This document shows, one piece after another, positions 21,501-34,439 of a DNA stretch of 64,000 bases. How positions within the stretch are numbered: the stretch's first letter is position 1; each line of letters begins with the position of its first letter. Below the pieces are notes generated by a model. It was given only the letters and a program-made list of their open reading frames with translations, had not been told where the DNA came from and searched no databases. The translations under genes were made by a program, and so were the position numbers. This DNA comes from Ceriagrion tenellum (taxonomy: Eukaryota > Arthropoda > Insecta > Odonata > Coenagrionidae). The stretch covers positions 146,589,200 to 146,653,199 of the forward strand of contig OY720633.1 of NCBI GenBank assembly GCA_963169105.1, read 5' to 3'.

Positions 21501-22773
21501 ATGCCATGTATAAATAGGTGTCCTTTTCAGAAAGATGCCCGATTTGATCGTCTTCTCGTCTACTGTTTTATGCTCTTCCTCATTTATCATCTCATTATTA
21601 AGCGCTCCGATGATGCACATCGATGATTTCAGGCTCAGTTCTTGCAGTGGAAATACGGTCCCTAATTGGGTGCTATGCGGAGAGTCCTTGGAGTCCTCTG
21701 GCTGAGGACGGGGTCACTTTCCTCGCTAATAGTATTTTTTTCATGATTTTTGTGTAAGGGTCCCTTTTTCCACGGTTTACTCTACAACGTCTCCTTTTCT
21801 GCCGTTTCATTAGCCTTCTTTAGGATTGAAATAACTTCGTGAGGAAATATTTACAAAAATGATATTTCGTGCCGAAGAAGTGTGTAATTGACGACTTTTT
21901 CTGCTGTAATATGTGTAATGTGAAATTTGTTTCTGATTGGGGTACGACGGACATTTTTACTTGCTAGTTCTCTGCGTAAGAAACTGCCTCTGATTCCAAT
22001 TCCTTTTGGTCGGATTAAGAGCTGCATATTCAGGTTCAAATTAAGAATCACGTCAAATCCTTTGAAGATATGAGATGTAAAGAACTTTATTGCTAAATTG
22101 TAACATTTATTTAACTATTCGTTTTCCTCTTCTTGGTTGGGGTAAGGATTGCACTTACTTCGTTCTAAAAATCATCTTGTGAAGCATATGAAAGAACGTA
22201 TAATTTGGGTGTTAAATTCCTGAGGAAAAATTATTTGAGCAGTCATCAAGAAAGATTGAAAAAAGGCGCCGCTGGACTTGATCGAGGGTATTTCATTAAC
22301 TTAACTTCAATTTCTTACAAGGTATGTGGTCATGCAATGAATTGGGGGATAAAATCAGTGTTGCGAGTAAATCGTTTATGGGTTTTCAACCGGGTAAGAA
22401 GTTCAGGTACCGAAGTTTCGGTAACTAACTCCGCTATCGTCTTCAACCCCCTTAAAGACGATGGCGAAGCTCGTCGTCAAAACATCAATACCTGATCTCA
22501 CTCGATTAGGAACCAGCGAAGAATTTACTCACAATCTTCCGGGGAAGCACCAGATCATTCAAGTCAATGTGATGTTAGCTATCAATGGCTCGGATGCCTT
22601 TGATCTCCTATGTTTGAGCCCTGTTAAGTTAAATTAACAGAGAATCATTCAAATGAAATTCCTATTTTGAAGAAATCTTTCGGAGCGTTCAATCGGAAAA
22701 AGCTCTGCATGGGATCCCGAGCTTTGTCGTCCGAAATCTTTTCGATAGACCTTATCCTTCCTGTATTTTGGTT
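18543..22773. other. No gene seen; one GC-rich island and one mariner-like end
   Basis: AT-rich anonymous DNA. At 18985-19003 the sequence TTAGGTTGGCAATGCG resembles a mariner terminal repeat, but I found no partner end and no transposase. About 20560-20960 is GC-rich and purine-rich on the plus strand, with overlapping frames on both strands that I take as compositional. CGAATCGA words are tandemly repeated near 20893-20922. Confidence 0.4.
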
Positions 22774-22985
22774 CATTCATTGGTCGTTCAATCCTAGGAT
22801 TGGCTGACTGCCGCCCTCCACCTTTCCCTATCTAATGATAGTTCCTTTACCTCCTGGTATCTCTTCCTATGTACCTTCCTTCTCTCTTTTGGTTCATGAA
22901 CTTATTTCTTAGTCTTCCTCTTGGCGCTTTTCTCTCTATTTTGCCTTTAATAATGTTCTTGAATTATGTTCCTTTTGGTTATAAA
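22774..22985 (-). mobile_element. 3' end of the 8.3-9.4 kb retrotransposon family, minus strand
   Basis: The plus strand CATTGGTCGTTCAATCCTAG then GGATTGGCTGACTGCCGCCC aligns, in order and spacing, with 8262-8320. The similarity continues through the Arg-rich C-terminal coding region (TTTTGGTTCATGAACTTATT) before it is lost near 22985. A 5'-truncated copy of the last ~210 bp. Confidence 0.75.
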
Positions 22986-22989
22986 TGGC

Positions 22990-25900
22990 CATCTTTCTTC
23001 AAAGTTATTTCATTCAGCGATATTTAAAACTTAAATATAGTAATAACCCTTAAAAAACGGCTCTTGGGGAAATTCGTTGTCAATTGAACTTATTTAAGAA
23101 TTCGTTTTTCTTGCGCTCCAATTATGAAAAAAACAAGAACAGGTCGAGATGCTAACTTTTCGGAAAATTCCTTACTAATTCTTCCCTTTCTTACCCCATT
23201 TTTTCATTTAACCCTACATTCATGGCCGGTGTTCTAACACCCCTAGCATTGAGCCTTTGCGGCAGGTCTCGAAGTAACACGTACATGTTGAACTAATCGT
23301 TTCAGTCATCGATTGACTAGATAGTTAACGCATTAGAGGTTAGGGAGTCGAGGTAGAGGTAACAGCTGGAAGTTAGGATGGGGAGAGAAAGGGGCCGGTA
23401 GTTTGGGAAAATGGGTTGAAAGTTGCTGACATGGTTAGAACTGACAGACCGGGTGAGTCCGAGGGGTTGCGGTTTTGATCTCGAAGCAAGAGAAGCAATA
23501 TTTATGCCGCAGGTTTTGAGGTGTCAGTCTGACGGAGCCGGCGGCTGGGGGTGTTGGGAAGTCGCGAAGCGTTGAACACAGGGACTGCAAAGGGAATGCG
23601 AACTCATGCACTGAGGTTGCGAAGATGACGAGGCTAGCTGCTGCCCTTGGCACCTCTCTCTCTCCTACTCTCTCTCTCTCTCTCTGTTGTTTGCCTGCGC
23701 AAGAAGGACAGTTGTGGCAGGGTTTGGTCATTAGCATATTACACCCTCCTCATCCCTGTCTCGCTCACGCGCTTCCTCTCAGCCCGCTTTGGCGCGTTGA
23801 AATGCTGCCTCCCCCCAGCATATCCGGAACCCCCCCCTCAATAAAAAGCAGGACTTGGCGAACGGAGTTGCGACCCTCTTTACGAGCCCACTCCAGCGGG
23901 GTCCGCAGAGGGAACAAAAAAAACCTTTTTCTCTCTTTCCCATCTGAAATTTACTTAGGGTGCCTCGCCGCTGCGTGAACGTCACGAATCGTGAGCCAAT
24001 GAAATCACACGCTGGAAATTTGAGCGGATTCCTGGGATGGCTGTGCTTCGAGCATGCATGCGATATGCTGTAATAAAGCACTGTTTTTCGCCGGTCGCGC
24101 TTTGCTTTTGTTTAAACTAGGACTTGCTCAATGAATATCGACCGATGTCGATATTGCCTGGTTCCATAGCCATGTCGATGCTGCAAAATTCATCGCATCA
24201 ATCCCTCCGATATTTCAAGTTTCGTCGGCCAATGTGTTGGCATTTGAATATTTAGGAAAAACTGAAGTGATTTCGTTAGTTTGCCTGTTTGAGCGCTCTG
24301 AGTAACATCTATTTGACCTTAAGGATCGGAAAAACTTACTGGTGAAATATATTAGATATGAAATATGTTTAATAAGAGACTTTATAGTGAGTATAAATTA
24401 TAAGTACAATAAATAACTATGGAAGAAATGTCTATACTCGAGAAAAATAGGGAAGTGCCAGCATAGGAATACTTAAATTTATATAAAATTCTATCTTGCG
24501 CAGCATCAGTGTCTGATTAGATGTTTAAAAATTACGGCCAGCTATATATCGGCATCGGGTTGAATTGGTGAAACTGTTATTAGTGGTACTGCCCCAGTTT
24601 GATCTCATAGCTGTAGAATGAGCCAAGATTTCCTAGGATTTTGTTATTATCACATTCACTAGGTCAAAAGATTTAATTTAACAAATAATATTAATTACTT
24701 TTCAAATGGCTTAAATAATACTTAATGGCTCTAGAAATTCAAGCTAGCAGGATTCACTTTCAAATATTTGACAGATGAGTGATGCAACTAAAAGAGCAAT
24801 TGCGTTTGCCTCCAACATATCGGAAATTTATAAAAAAACGGGAAATAAAAGCAGTACTGTCGTCCTGTTATTGATAATGACTATAAATCTTGTATTTTTT
24901 TGGTTAAGATTTTCTGCTCGGAGAATATGATTTATATTACAGATATTTTGATAATATGCATTATTTAATTGGATTTTAATATACTGTTAAATGAGAAACC
25001 CAAGGGATTATATTGAATTTCGGAAAATATACTCCATTAAATGGTGTCCTGCGTGATGCCTTGCCATCAGGTCCCGGTGATAGTTTTTTTTAATAACCAG
25101 TACTGATGATGACGAAAGTTTACCTGTGCTTACTAGCCTTCCAAAATTTGCATAATAGAAGGGTTTACCGTACTTTCACACTTTTTACTATATTTGCAGG
25201 ATTTTCAGGAAACAATCCTAAGCAGTATTTTCCTTGGCTTAAATTTTACCCCAGGTCCCAGCGATCGCTTCGGAGTTGCAGCGGCCGATCCATTCATCTC
25301 CTTCGTGCCCGGGCATTATCTGGGCTGTTGTTACGTTAAGATATGAGGGAGTGGAAGCTACATGATTAGGCGGAAGTTGGAATCAAAAATGCAAGCGCTC
25401 TTCAGTGTGCGTTTATATGTCTGAGCAAGACAAAACCAAAGATGGTAAATTTTCATAATTACGCTTGGGCAGTTTTGCAGCTGTACTGCTGTAGAAATCG
25501 ATCTACTTTTTCGAGGCTTCATTTCATATGTCGGCCTTCGCAACATCATTTTTCGCCCTTGGTCACCTAATCTCGCCTACTAGTTTTCGGATATAGTCGA
25601 TTATTCTTGATTGCCGAACGCTTAAAAAACGGCGTTGAAAACTTCGCGAATTCAATGAAGGAGTGTATCAGACTGTACAAGAATGCTTGCAAATACTCTT
25701 TTTGGCGAAATAATGCGTTGTTGGAATGATTTATTGGTATTTAATGAGCAAGATATCGCGCTTGAATGCGGTCAGTGTATTGACTTGACATAGCGCCTTC
25801 TTTTTTGCGTAGGCAAATGAGGCTTAGCTGATTGAGGGTCAACATTATGTCCGGGTGCTCCTGAATTCAGAGGAGAGAATTCTTATTTCTCCCATGAGGA

Positions 25901-26006
25901 CACTTTTTAGATGGTTGCCGCGAAACTTGACACGTAATGCATCATATATTAGGAAAAAGATAAAAGCATGCGGATCACAAATGTTTTCAGGCATAAATGG
26001 TATTTG
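22990..26006. other. No gene seen; GC-rich and CT-rich stretch at 23.4-24.0 kb
   Basis: Anonymous. About 23430-23960 is GC-rich with CT runs (23650-23695) and overlapping frames on both strands, none with a recognisable domain. The rest is AT-rich. Confidence 0.4.
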
Positions 26007-26516
26007 ATGAAAGATTTCAGATTTTCTCGGTGAATAGAATGTAGAAAGGCTTCTCGGGATTCCATCCGGGTTGGAAGGTCCATGACCGACGTTTCGGCTG
26101 CTTACTCTGCAGCCGTCCTCAGGGAAGCGAGATGCCGATGGTTGGAAGTGTCCCTTTATATATGGTGTTAGGCAAGGGCAGGTGCGAAGCTGTTTTCCCG
26201 CGCTTTCCTCTGATTAGTCCGCGTTGCCTCTATGGACTTCAGTACTAGTTTCCAAGTGTTGCTGAGGTGGAAACCGCTGTCTCTGTTGAGTTTTTTTCTT
26301 TTCTAGTCGGATTTCGACGGCTTCTTTCACCAAATGGTCCCAATAGCCGTTTTCCCGGCAAAGTATAGTTCTCTTGTCGAAGTCGAATTTGTGGGCGTGA
26401 ATGAGGGACACTTCCAACCATCGGCATCTCACTTCCCTGAGGACGGCTGCAGAGTAAGCAGCCGAAACGTCGGTCATGGACCTTCCACCCGGATGGAATC
26501 CCGAGAAGCCTGTCTA
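26007..26516 (-). mobile_element. Penelope-like element remnant with inverted LTR-like arms
   Basis: Arms of about 115 bp (26041-26155 and 26404-26516) are complementary with a handful of differences. Between them lies a minus-strand coding piece typical of Penelope C-termini. The unit is bounded by the 15-bp direct repeat CATAAATGGTATTTG at 25992-26006 and 26517-26531. Between the left repeat and the left arm there are 34 extra bases (26007-26040). From what I know of the family, LTR-like copies in inverted order, 5' truncation, variable target duplications and a tail extension of some 30-40 bp are all Penelope habits. Each arm contains the module CTGAGGAC, a 6-bp stem (GGCTGC/GCAGCC), then GAAACGTCGG. 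Confidence 0.8.
26214..26403 (-). pseudogene. Penelope-like protein, C-terminal (GIY-YIG side) fragment
   Basis: The minus strand reads HAHKFDFDKRTILCRENGYW then DHLVKEAVEIRLEK. A FDK..VL....YW...VKEA.EI block is the usual C-terminal part of the GIY-YIG endonuclease region of Penelope-like reverse transcriptases. The reverse transcriptase and the GIY-YIG catalytic start are absent. The open frame extends upstream to 26477 only because it runs through the inverted arm, so those first residues are not part of the protein. Confidence 0.75.
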
Positions 26517-26531
26517 CATAAATGGTATTTG

Positions 26532-28590
26532 TTTCCGGTTCTTTGAAGTGATGACTGAGACATTAGCCAGCTTGTTCAAGCACTAGTTTGCTAGGTTGAT
26601 GTCATACTTAGAAATACCGAGAGAACTTGCTGAATTACTTTCGATAGAGTTCTAATTCAATTGAAATATATTTCCATTAATCCTCCTGGGAGCGGAGACA
26701 TTAATTTGGCCCGGCGATGGGATCATTAGCCTACAAAGTCGGTTCTATGCCTGACAGAAAAGTGCTCCACTCTGCAGTTCTTTTCTTTGCATGGCGATTA
26801 TGAATTTGTTCCATTGTTGGTACGTCAACCGTCTTCGTTCGTCAATAATAGTTCCATTTCCCACCATGGAAACATCAGAAATTAATTTACTCGTGGTGGA
26901 GCGCTTCTCTTGTGCTTCTTGATGAAGTTGGCTTGAAGATTATTACATAAGGATGCCTTTTGATAGGCGAGGGGGATGGTTGTTGTCAATTTCCTTGATT
27001 GCCTAGGAATCTATTGCGCTGAAGGTTTTTCCTAGAATCGGCGGGGAAATGAGGTAGAAAAGAACAAAAGAAAAATTACGTGTTTGCTTTTGAAAATGGA
27101 GTATAGAAAGACCGTAGTTAACGTTCATAAGAAAATAAAGCCTAGACAAACATTTCCTATTGAATCACTCTCTCTAACATTATCGTTTGGAATTAGGTTG
27201 GTTTGGCCGATGGAGAACTCGCTTCCCTCTCGGATCTGGGATCCAACCCCGGCTTGGAGGAACCGCTCCTTACTAGGGGGCTATATGGATTGCACTCCGA
27301 ATGAGTTACCTTGTTTGTCAAATGGTCGGTTAAATACACAGCTTTTATAAGAGGAGTCAAATTCCGAGGCCGCATTTTTCTCAACTCTCTTTTATTCTCC
27401 GAATAATGCTTACCAACCAACCTAAATATCGTTAATAGCGCAAATAACCAAATTTATCGGTTGTCTACCATGCACGAACGGAGCTATATTTTCCAAACTC
27501 TTTCAATTTCCACCAACTGACTCTCAATAAATAATTGTGTCTTAATATATGATGGGCGTAGTGAAATTTTTTTTGTGATGCCTGACGTGAACACCTCGAA
27601 AGTGCACGTCTCTTTTTCTTTTAACGAATAATTTTTTCGTAGTTGTTAGCGTAGAGGTTTGATAAGGCTTTCTCGCATCTTGCTGTATTTTTGACAGTTT
27701 GTGCGTAAGTATTTTAGCGAGTAGTAACCTACAAAAGAGGGTTGACATAAACGCAGCATTGACGAATGGAATTCGACGGTACGGACGATGTCCTTTTTTG
27801 GGTGTGACCTTCAAATGACGTCCCTCCTGGAATGCCACTGCAAATATCCTGTTCCGCTGGGAATTAAATCGAGTAGATGGACTTGGTGGGTAATGTTACC
27901 AGCCGCTCTGTAGTCCTTCAAGAATAATTCCCAAAAGACAGTTTCTTCTTTTGCCTGTTGCAATGAGCTTCTTCATGACTCATCCTCATTCCAGCTTGGA
28001 TCCTCATTGACTGTAACGTTTCGTTCTGTCAGATCGAAGGCAGGTTGCCGGCCGGGCGGAGAAGATTTGGTAATGGCGAAAGAACACTTCCGTCCTGAAG
28101 ATAGATCCTTATAAATGGACCACACCTGAGCATCACATTGTTTCATTGGAGTTCAACTAGCAGAAATAAAGAACTTCTGCGATCAAGGCTGCTTACATTT
28201 TCTCGTGAGTACCTACTCCTTGAAGTGTGAGGTAGGTCCACACCGAATCGATTATAGTTACAAAAAAAGTCTGAGGTAGTATTTTGGAGGACACTTTTCT
28301 CTTCTTCCGAATCTAAGAGAGAACATATTTTCGCTTTAAAAAAGGCGAAGCAGCATTGCGCTTTAATGTTGTTCATCGAGGAATGCTTTAACCTGAGTTA
28401 TGGTTGAACTTAGCCTAATCGTCAGAAATATCCTATAAAAATATTTGTATTTGCAGGGCTAGAAAATGTTTCCGTCATGACAATGGATCAGACTTACGAA
28501 TATCATTGTAATTGTTCCATCGTGGTGAAGATAGAATGGTAAAATACAGTAAATGTGCGGAACTCATGGAAGGTTAGGAATAAACTCTAA
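26532..28590. other. No gene seen; possible tRNA-like segment at 27.2 kb
   Basis: Anonymous. On the minus strand near 27252-27238 GGGGTTGGATCCCAG resembles a B-box, and 27195-27425 is loosely bounded by inverted TTAGGTTGGTT words. Both are weak. The GGTCGGTT and purine-rich stretches elsewhere show nothing I can assign. Confidence 0.35.
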
Positions 28591-28772
28591 TGATAAAAAT
28601 TAAAGTGACTTTGTAAATACAACAAAATATTTTTAATAACTCAGTACAACCAGTTTCACCCATTAGAGTATCATCAAGTACAATGATGATGTCCAACGGG
28701 TGAAGCCGGTTGCATTGGGTTATTGAAAAGATTTTGTGGAATGTACTAAGGCACTTTAATTTTCATCATTAT
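28591..28772. repeat. Inverted-repeat hairpin element with TGATGAT / GGTGAAAC motifs
   Basis: Left and right arms are imperfectly complementary over about 80 bp each, meeting near 28681. Each arm, read outward from the centre, contains TGATGAT, then GGGTGAA[A/G]C[T/C]GGTTG, then a TTATT.AAAA run. The same structure recurs at 58246-58380. There is no coding. The arms look like two copies of one retroelement terminus joined head to head, comparable with the inverted arms of the Penelope remnant. Confidence 0.65.
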
Positions 28773-31700
28773 GAATCGATTCCACCTAGTTACGCTAAAT
28801 AATATTCATTTTAATAAACTCCAGTTATACTTAATCGTTTTTACATTCATTTTACTGGAGATGCTAGTAAAAAAAATGCTGAAAATGGTTTCATCAGCAT
28901 ATTCCTCGCTGAATTGGTTGAAGCATATTTCCTGGTCAAATTATTTTGGAACTGTACATTTATGAAATCTAGTTTCGTTACATTCTAGCTTCTATTTGAA
29001 GTGACATGATATCGTAGTCGTTCTTAGAGCTTCGGTGGCTTGTACTTAAATGATAGCTCGCAAATGAAGATAGCTGGGCTACGCTAGTCGTCATATTACA
29101 TTTTGAATCTTTGTAAAGTATCGTAAGTCAACGTTGAAATCACTCAGTTGAGTAGCTAAAATAGAAAAAAAATCATAGAGACTTCAGTATTACACTTTTT
29201 ATCTATTACACTATTCAGAAATAAAATTAAAATTAGACGAAATGGATAATATGTACAAATATATACCGGATAAGTTTTACGGCTCATATTTATGACTATA
29301 GAATAATGAATGTAGATGACTTAACCGTTTTTCTCTATATTTGCTTTGCAATATTGTCGTTGCATTTATTGTCAGCAAGCTTCAAACAATCCATTTTTTT
29401 TAATGGTTGAAATGATCCACAGACCATGCGTAGTGAGGTGATGAAAGTAAAAAACTTGAAAATTATGTACTTGAAACATTTTAATTACGCTTAACTTATC
29501 ACTTAACTTCTGTCACCATGACCGGGCCTCCGTTTGAGTTTTCTTCGGATTGGATTGCGCTTTAGAAAAATGTAGATATATTATATCCCTTTGTCGGGAA
29601 TTTTGACAAATAGAAGTCGATTTGTGCGCATAATGGCCGGTATAACGCCATGTTTCCTGCCCCAATCATATCCAGTGTCCTTCATCCCCAGTCCTGGCGT
29701 TCGTTTTTTGCATCCCCCTCGTCAGGGTTGTATCCCTTAGCGCCACCTGCCACTCCTCCCGTTCCGTCCTCCATCCTTTCACTTGACCTCTACCGTGAGC
29801 CGACACTTTCACGTCCCCCCTCTTGCCAGCCTCCCCCTTGGGACCCTTACCCTCGCCCTCGCATCTACCCGGGCACGTCAGCGGCACGCCAATTCCCTTG
29901 GATAAGATATCTTCAGAATTCAGAAAGAGTTGTTGCGACCGCAGTATCCTGGAGGACGACATAAATTTCACCCTGAGACAAAGTGCAAATAGATAGATAA
30001 ACCTCTGTTCATTGGCGATAACAGACAACCGAAATATGTGCGCTTAAAATATCGTTGTTGAATGTACCTACCTACAAATGATTGAGAAGAGGTCAGAATT
30101 TAATGCTGAACCTAATGTTCCTTTTATCGTTTTTCTAAAGGCTTTTGATAACTTTGAAAAAGCTACTCTTTGAGAAATTTTGACGTGAAGAGGATTTCCT
30201 AACTGTCTTTTCGCAACAATTAGGACATTAAAATACCTCTGTTAATATCGCTACGGAAAATGCACCACTAAAAACATACGAGGATGTAAGATGAGGCTGT
30301 TGTATCTCTCCGGCTCTTTTCTGTATGTATTTGGACGTAATTGTTTAAAGGTGGAAACAAAGTTTTGAATTTGGCATTCAGTTAACTTCACATTTCTAGG
30401 CTAAATATTCTGCCATACGGTTGCAATTTTGCAATCATACCACCTATAGGAGATAGTTTTTTAAAAGAATGTGATTTTCTCTCTAAAATATGACAAAGGA
30501 TTATGTATTGATAAGATCGCAGCATAAATGCAAGGTAATGGTGTTGAGGGAAAAACACCTCGTAAGAACAATTGCCATTAAAGACAAAATTCTAGAACAG
30601 ATGTACAGTTTTAATTATCTTGGCTCCAAGTACCTAATCAAAGCATCAAAAATTTATTAAACCAATACACGCACATTTGTGGAATTGTACATAAAGCCTT
30701 AATTTATAAAAAGGTAATAAACTTAAATTTCGCAAATTGATGGCAGTTCTGGTGGCGGTACTGTCCGATAATGTAACGTGGGTTATCTCGAAGGGATACT
30801 AAGAAATCACACCACCTGAAAGTAAAATATCAAGAAAAACCGGAGGTGGCACATTAAAAGTAGGGTAAGAAATACATACATTCGAAAAAATTTCAACGTT
30901 TTTCATTAAGATGAAAAATCATCAAAACATGAAGAAAAGTATTGCAACTATTTAAAGTGAAGGGAGCACAACCGTCTCCCCAGAATCATTTTTGCTGTCT
31001 GCCTACTAGTCATTGCAATTTTATTCGGTTAAAGCTGAGATGGTTTCAGAAACAGTCCAATTAGTCTAACTCACGAAGAGAATAAGAATAGTGTACTTAC
31101 CTACTAGCTGTCAATATAGTCTACTGTATGAATTCTTGAATAACGAAATTTCTTACTAATGGAAAGAGTGCTGTGCTATACAATGAAGTGTTTTATTATA
31201 AAGGGAATAATAATTCTTTCTTTAATTCCAATCTGCCATCAGATGAGTAATATTTGCTGTTTAGTGTCCTAAATTAATTTCGTGTAATAGAAGCGTCGAT
31301 AAGTTTTATGTTTTTTTCTGACTCGCATCCATTTTTATAGGTAGGTAACAATAACATTTTCAATCGGCATGCCCCGAGCGGGCATTGCTCGTATGTTGGC
31401 CAGGGGTGGCGGATGTTCAATTTCTCGTATCAGTTCTGGTAAGTTACTTCGAGTCTGTATTTATTCCGTTTAAAAAAATATTCCTATCACTAATATCGCG
31501 CCTTAACTTCTGAAAAGGAAACGTGTGGTTTTAAAGATGCAGGTATTTTGATAAGTATATTTTTTAGTGGTTGCTATTCTCCACCCAAGTGGATGAATGC
31601 GGCGCCAATTTAGGCCAAATAACCTATTTCACCTGCAGTTATTGTTGAAATTTGATGACAATTACAAAAGGGAGACAGTTATAAGCATTAATTTTATTAT

Positions 31701-32354
31701 AATTTAGTAATTGGTGACTATAAAATCCTTAATAAGCCAACATATTCTTTCATATGATTTGATATGAGGATAGAATCTTTGCAAAGGAAACGAATATCGG
31801 AAAATGCATAACTCTAACTTAAAATGCCTTAAAATTAATGCTATAGTTTCAAGAGAGGGTGCATATTGGCTCTTAAGGTCAGCAGCCCGTGGTTCCGCTA
31901 CCAGCCTTTGACAAATTTTCCTGGTGGAATAATCTTCTTGCAATACATGCTGATACTTGTTTGTTTTTTAAAGACTTTAAGCGTCTGTGGCTTTTTTACT
32001 TCATTCAATCTTTTAGTGTCACTGACGTAAATACTTAGCCAAATAAAAAGTAAAGTGCAATTCTGAAAGAAAACTTCTTGCTCTGTGCTTCTCTAAAATA
32101 TTTTGCCTTAATGATATTAGGATGACAGATTTTACTGGAATTTCTATTTTACCTTTGTAATAATCATCCTTATTCTCCATAAATCAAGACGTAGACATTT
32201 TTTGTGGATTATAAGTACCCAATTATTTTGGAAATAAGTCTCATCAATTTTCTGTGTTCTAAGGCTATAGAGCTTGCGATATTCAAGATATTATCGGACT
32301 ACAGTGAAATATTGCAATGAGATTTTTCCAGGTTACGATCTGGGCGGTTTTTTA
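28773..32354. other. No gene seen; one C-rich stretch at 29.64-29.90 kb
   Basis: AT-rich anonymous sequence. The C-rich plus-strand stretch 29640-29900 gives open frames on both strands (Pro- and Arg-rich) that I interpret as composition. No splice-flanked exon could be recognised. Confidence 0.4.
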
Positions 32355-32740
32355 GGTTCATCTACATCTACATGTACGTACTACCCCGCGAGCCGCCGTA
32401 TGGGCGTGTGGCAGGGGGTGGTAGGTCACCAGCCGTGTAAAGATGTAAAATTTTTCAAGGTGAAATGGTGACATGTACTGTGAGAGTGTATTTAGAGGAG
32501 CTAAGCTTTTATTGTGGTTGCTTATTGTGCGCGGAAAGAACGAGTTTTTGTACCTATCTGTTCGGCTGAGCATCTCTCTTATTTTATCGCGTCTGTCAGA
32601 CCTAGAAATGTAGTGAGGCGTCATGATAATATTCTCTGTGTCGCTCTGAAACACGCCAGTTCTGAATATCTGAAGCAGCCTAAGCCTAGCGTGCAGCCTC
32701 CGAGTCTCTAGGGGCTCCCACCTTAATCTTTCTCACAGTT
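32355..32740 (-). mobile_element. CR1/Jockey-like retrotransposon 3' region, minus strand
   Basis: The plus strand starts CATCTACATCTACATG, which on the minus strand is the short-repeat tail, and continues with CGCGAGCCGCCGTATGGGCG and GTGAAATGGTGACATG. TCTCTCTTATTTTATC followed by a related ~70-bp stretch is shared with 34670-34735, where a reverse transcriptase lies upstream. It is therefore a 5'-truncated copy of the family at 34.4-36.0 kb. Confidence 0.68.
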
Positions 32741-33672
32741 GTGTAACACTATATGTTCGTTCGCTGCAGTTTTTAACGAAGAGTGCTGATTTTCTTTGTA
32801 TTTTGTTAATTATAGGTTCTGTAAGTTAGTTCTGTGAATATGCTCTACATTTATCGAACTCTCAGAATTTTAGCTTCGAGCCTTATCTGCTACGAAAATT
32901 CTTTGAGTGCAGATGTAATGAGAATCCGCCCAGCCAGAAAATACTCAACAGAAATTGGCTCAAATACAGAATTTGCAAGAACTGGATGTTCCAAACTCAT
33001 TTCTCCCGCGTGTTGGTAATTATCGCAATCAATTGAGACCACAATTTTATAATAAAAAATAATATTTGGTTTTTTGAATGGTCTCTGGATTACATATTTG
33101 TGATCAGTGATAATTAAGAATTTTTCATCGGCTTCAAACTCTGCCGTTGTACATTAAAATACGACGTTGCGTATGTGTCAGTCATCGTACGAATATTCCC
33201 ACTTGCTAATCAGGCGAAAGTTTAACTTCCATTTCCCTCTGATTATTTCATTTGTAATTTTTTACGGTTCTTTCCTTTGTAGAATAATTTCAACTATAAC
33301 CGTTGCTGAATTCCATATCTGAAGGTCCATATACCTCGCGCTGGCCTCATGATTCTTGCATTGCACCTCGCGATTGACCAGCTTGAACTCTTTGCTACAA
33401 AGGTCGAAACACATTCTCACCGAAATCAGTCTCACAGTTGGTAGTTTATATTCTGTAGTAAACATTGTCAAAATCTTACGGATGTAATCTTTGATGGATT
33501 TTAGTGAAATCTCACGTTCATTAAAATGAATAATAAATGTTTGCCAGTAGGTTCACTTGGTCGTAATCATTTAAAGTTGACTCATGCATTCAATTTTAGG
33601 GATAATATTGAGAATCCATTCCTATCTGTATGCTTCTCAATTATTTACACATTAATTCTTGTAATGGTAGCC
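32741..33672. other. No gene seen
   Basis: AT-rich anonymous sequence without a recognisable element. Confidence 0.4.
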
Positions 33673-33834
33673 ACCAGAATATTACCTAATTTTTACTGAC
33701 AAATTTTACTACGAGAAGTTGGCTAACATATCCTAAATGACCCCAATCCCGTGACCAGAATATTACCTAATTTTTACTGACAACTTTTACTACGAGAAGT
33801 TGGCTAACATATCCTAAATGACCCCAATCCCGTG
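33673..33834. repeat. 81-bp tandem duplication
   Basis: Units 33673-33753 and 33754-33834 are identical except for one base (AAATTT versus AACTTT). A recent local duplication in otherwise anonymous DNA. Confidence 0.95.
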
Positions 33835-34439
33835 AAATCGTGACTAATATTAATGCTTATCAATCCGCGTGTACAGTGGATGATTTGTAATTAAATTTTT
33901 ATTCTCTGATATGAAATGAATCCTTAGTTTAGTCTTTAATCAAGGGTAGCGGAAAGATATTTCCAAAATTCGGCACCACGTGTAGTTGATTTCATTTTAC
34001 GATTCTGCTTTGGCAAATATATGACCTATGCTCTGAAATATTACGTTATTTAATTGTATTCTGCCGTAGAAATGATATGAATGACCAAGCCTATACATGT
34101 CTCCTGGAAGATATTCCTCATGGCTTGTATTTGAGATTTCATCTCCACCAGAGTCCTATAGCGATTCGGAGAAGTTGGAGGGAAGGATCTTTCATCAGTA
34201 TTCACTGAGTTGAACTGATGTTGATGAACTCGGAAAACTTCAGTGTGGGACGTTATCAATGTATAAGTAATGGCTGCTAGAGGAATGATTCATGGAGTTA
34301 AAGGCTCGCCGATAAGCTAAATATTGGTACATCCCTGGAGACGACAATGCGAAAGTGGATGCCACAAGTGCACTCGTGAATAAGGTCGTGATCCTACAGT
34401 GCATCCTTATCGTATAAACTTATGTCTCTTCTGCAGACT
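33835..34439. other. No gene seen
   Basis: Anonymous AT-rich spacer. Confidence 0.4.

Noticed and set aside
26404..26516. Certain call of an active hammerhead ribozyme
   Set aside because: The core has one extra base before stem II, and stem III and the cleavage site could not be placed by eye.
27195..27425. Small mariner-like element bounded by TTAGGTTGGTT words
   Set aside because: Only about 11 bases match at the ends and no target duplication is visible.
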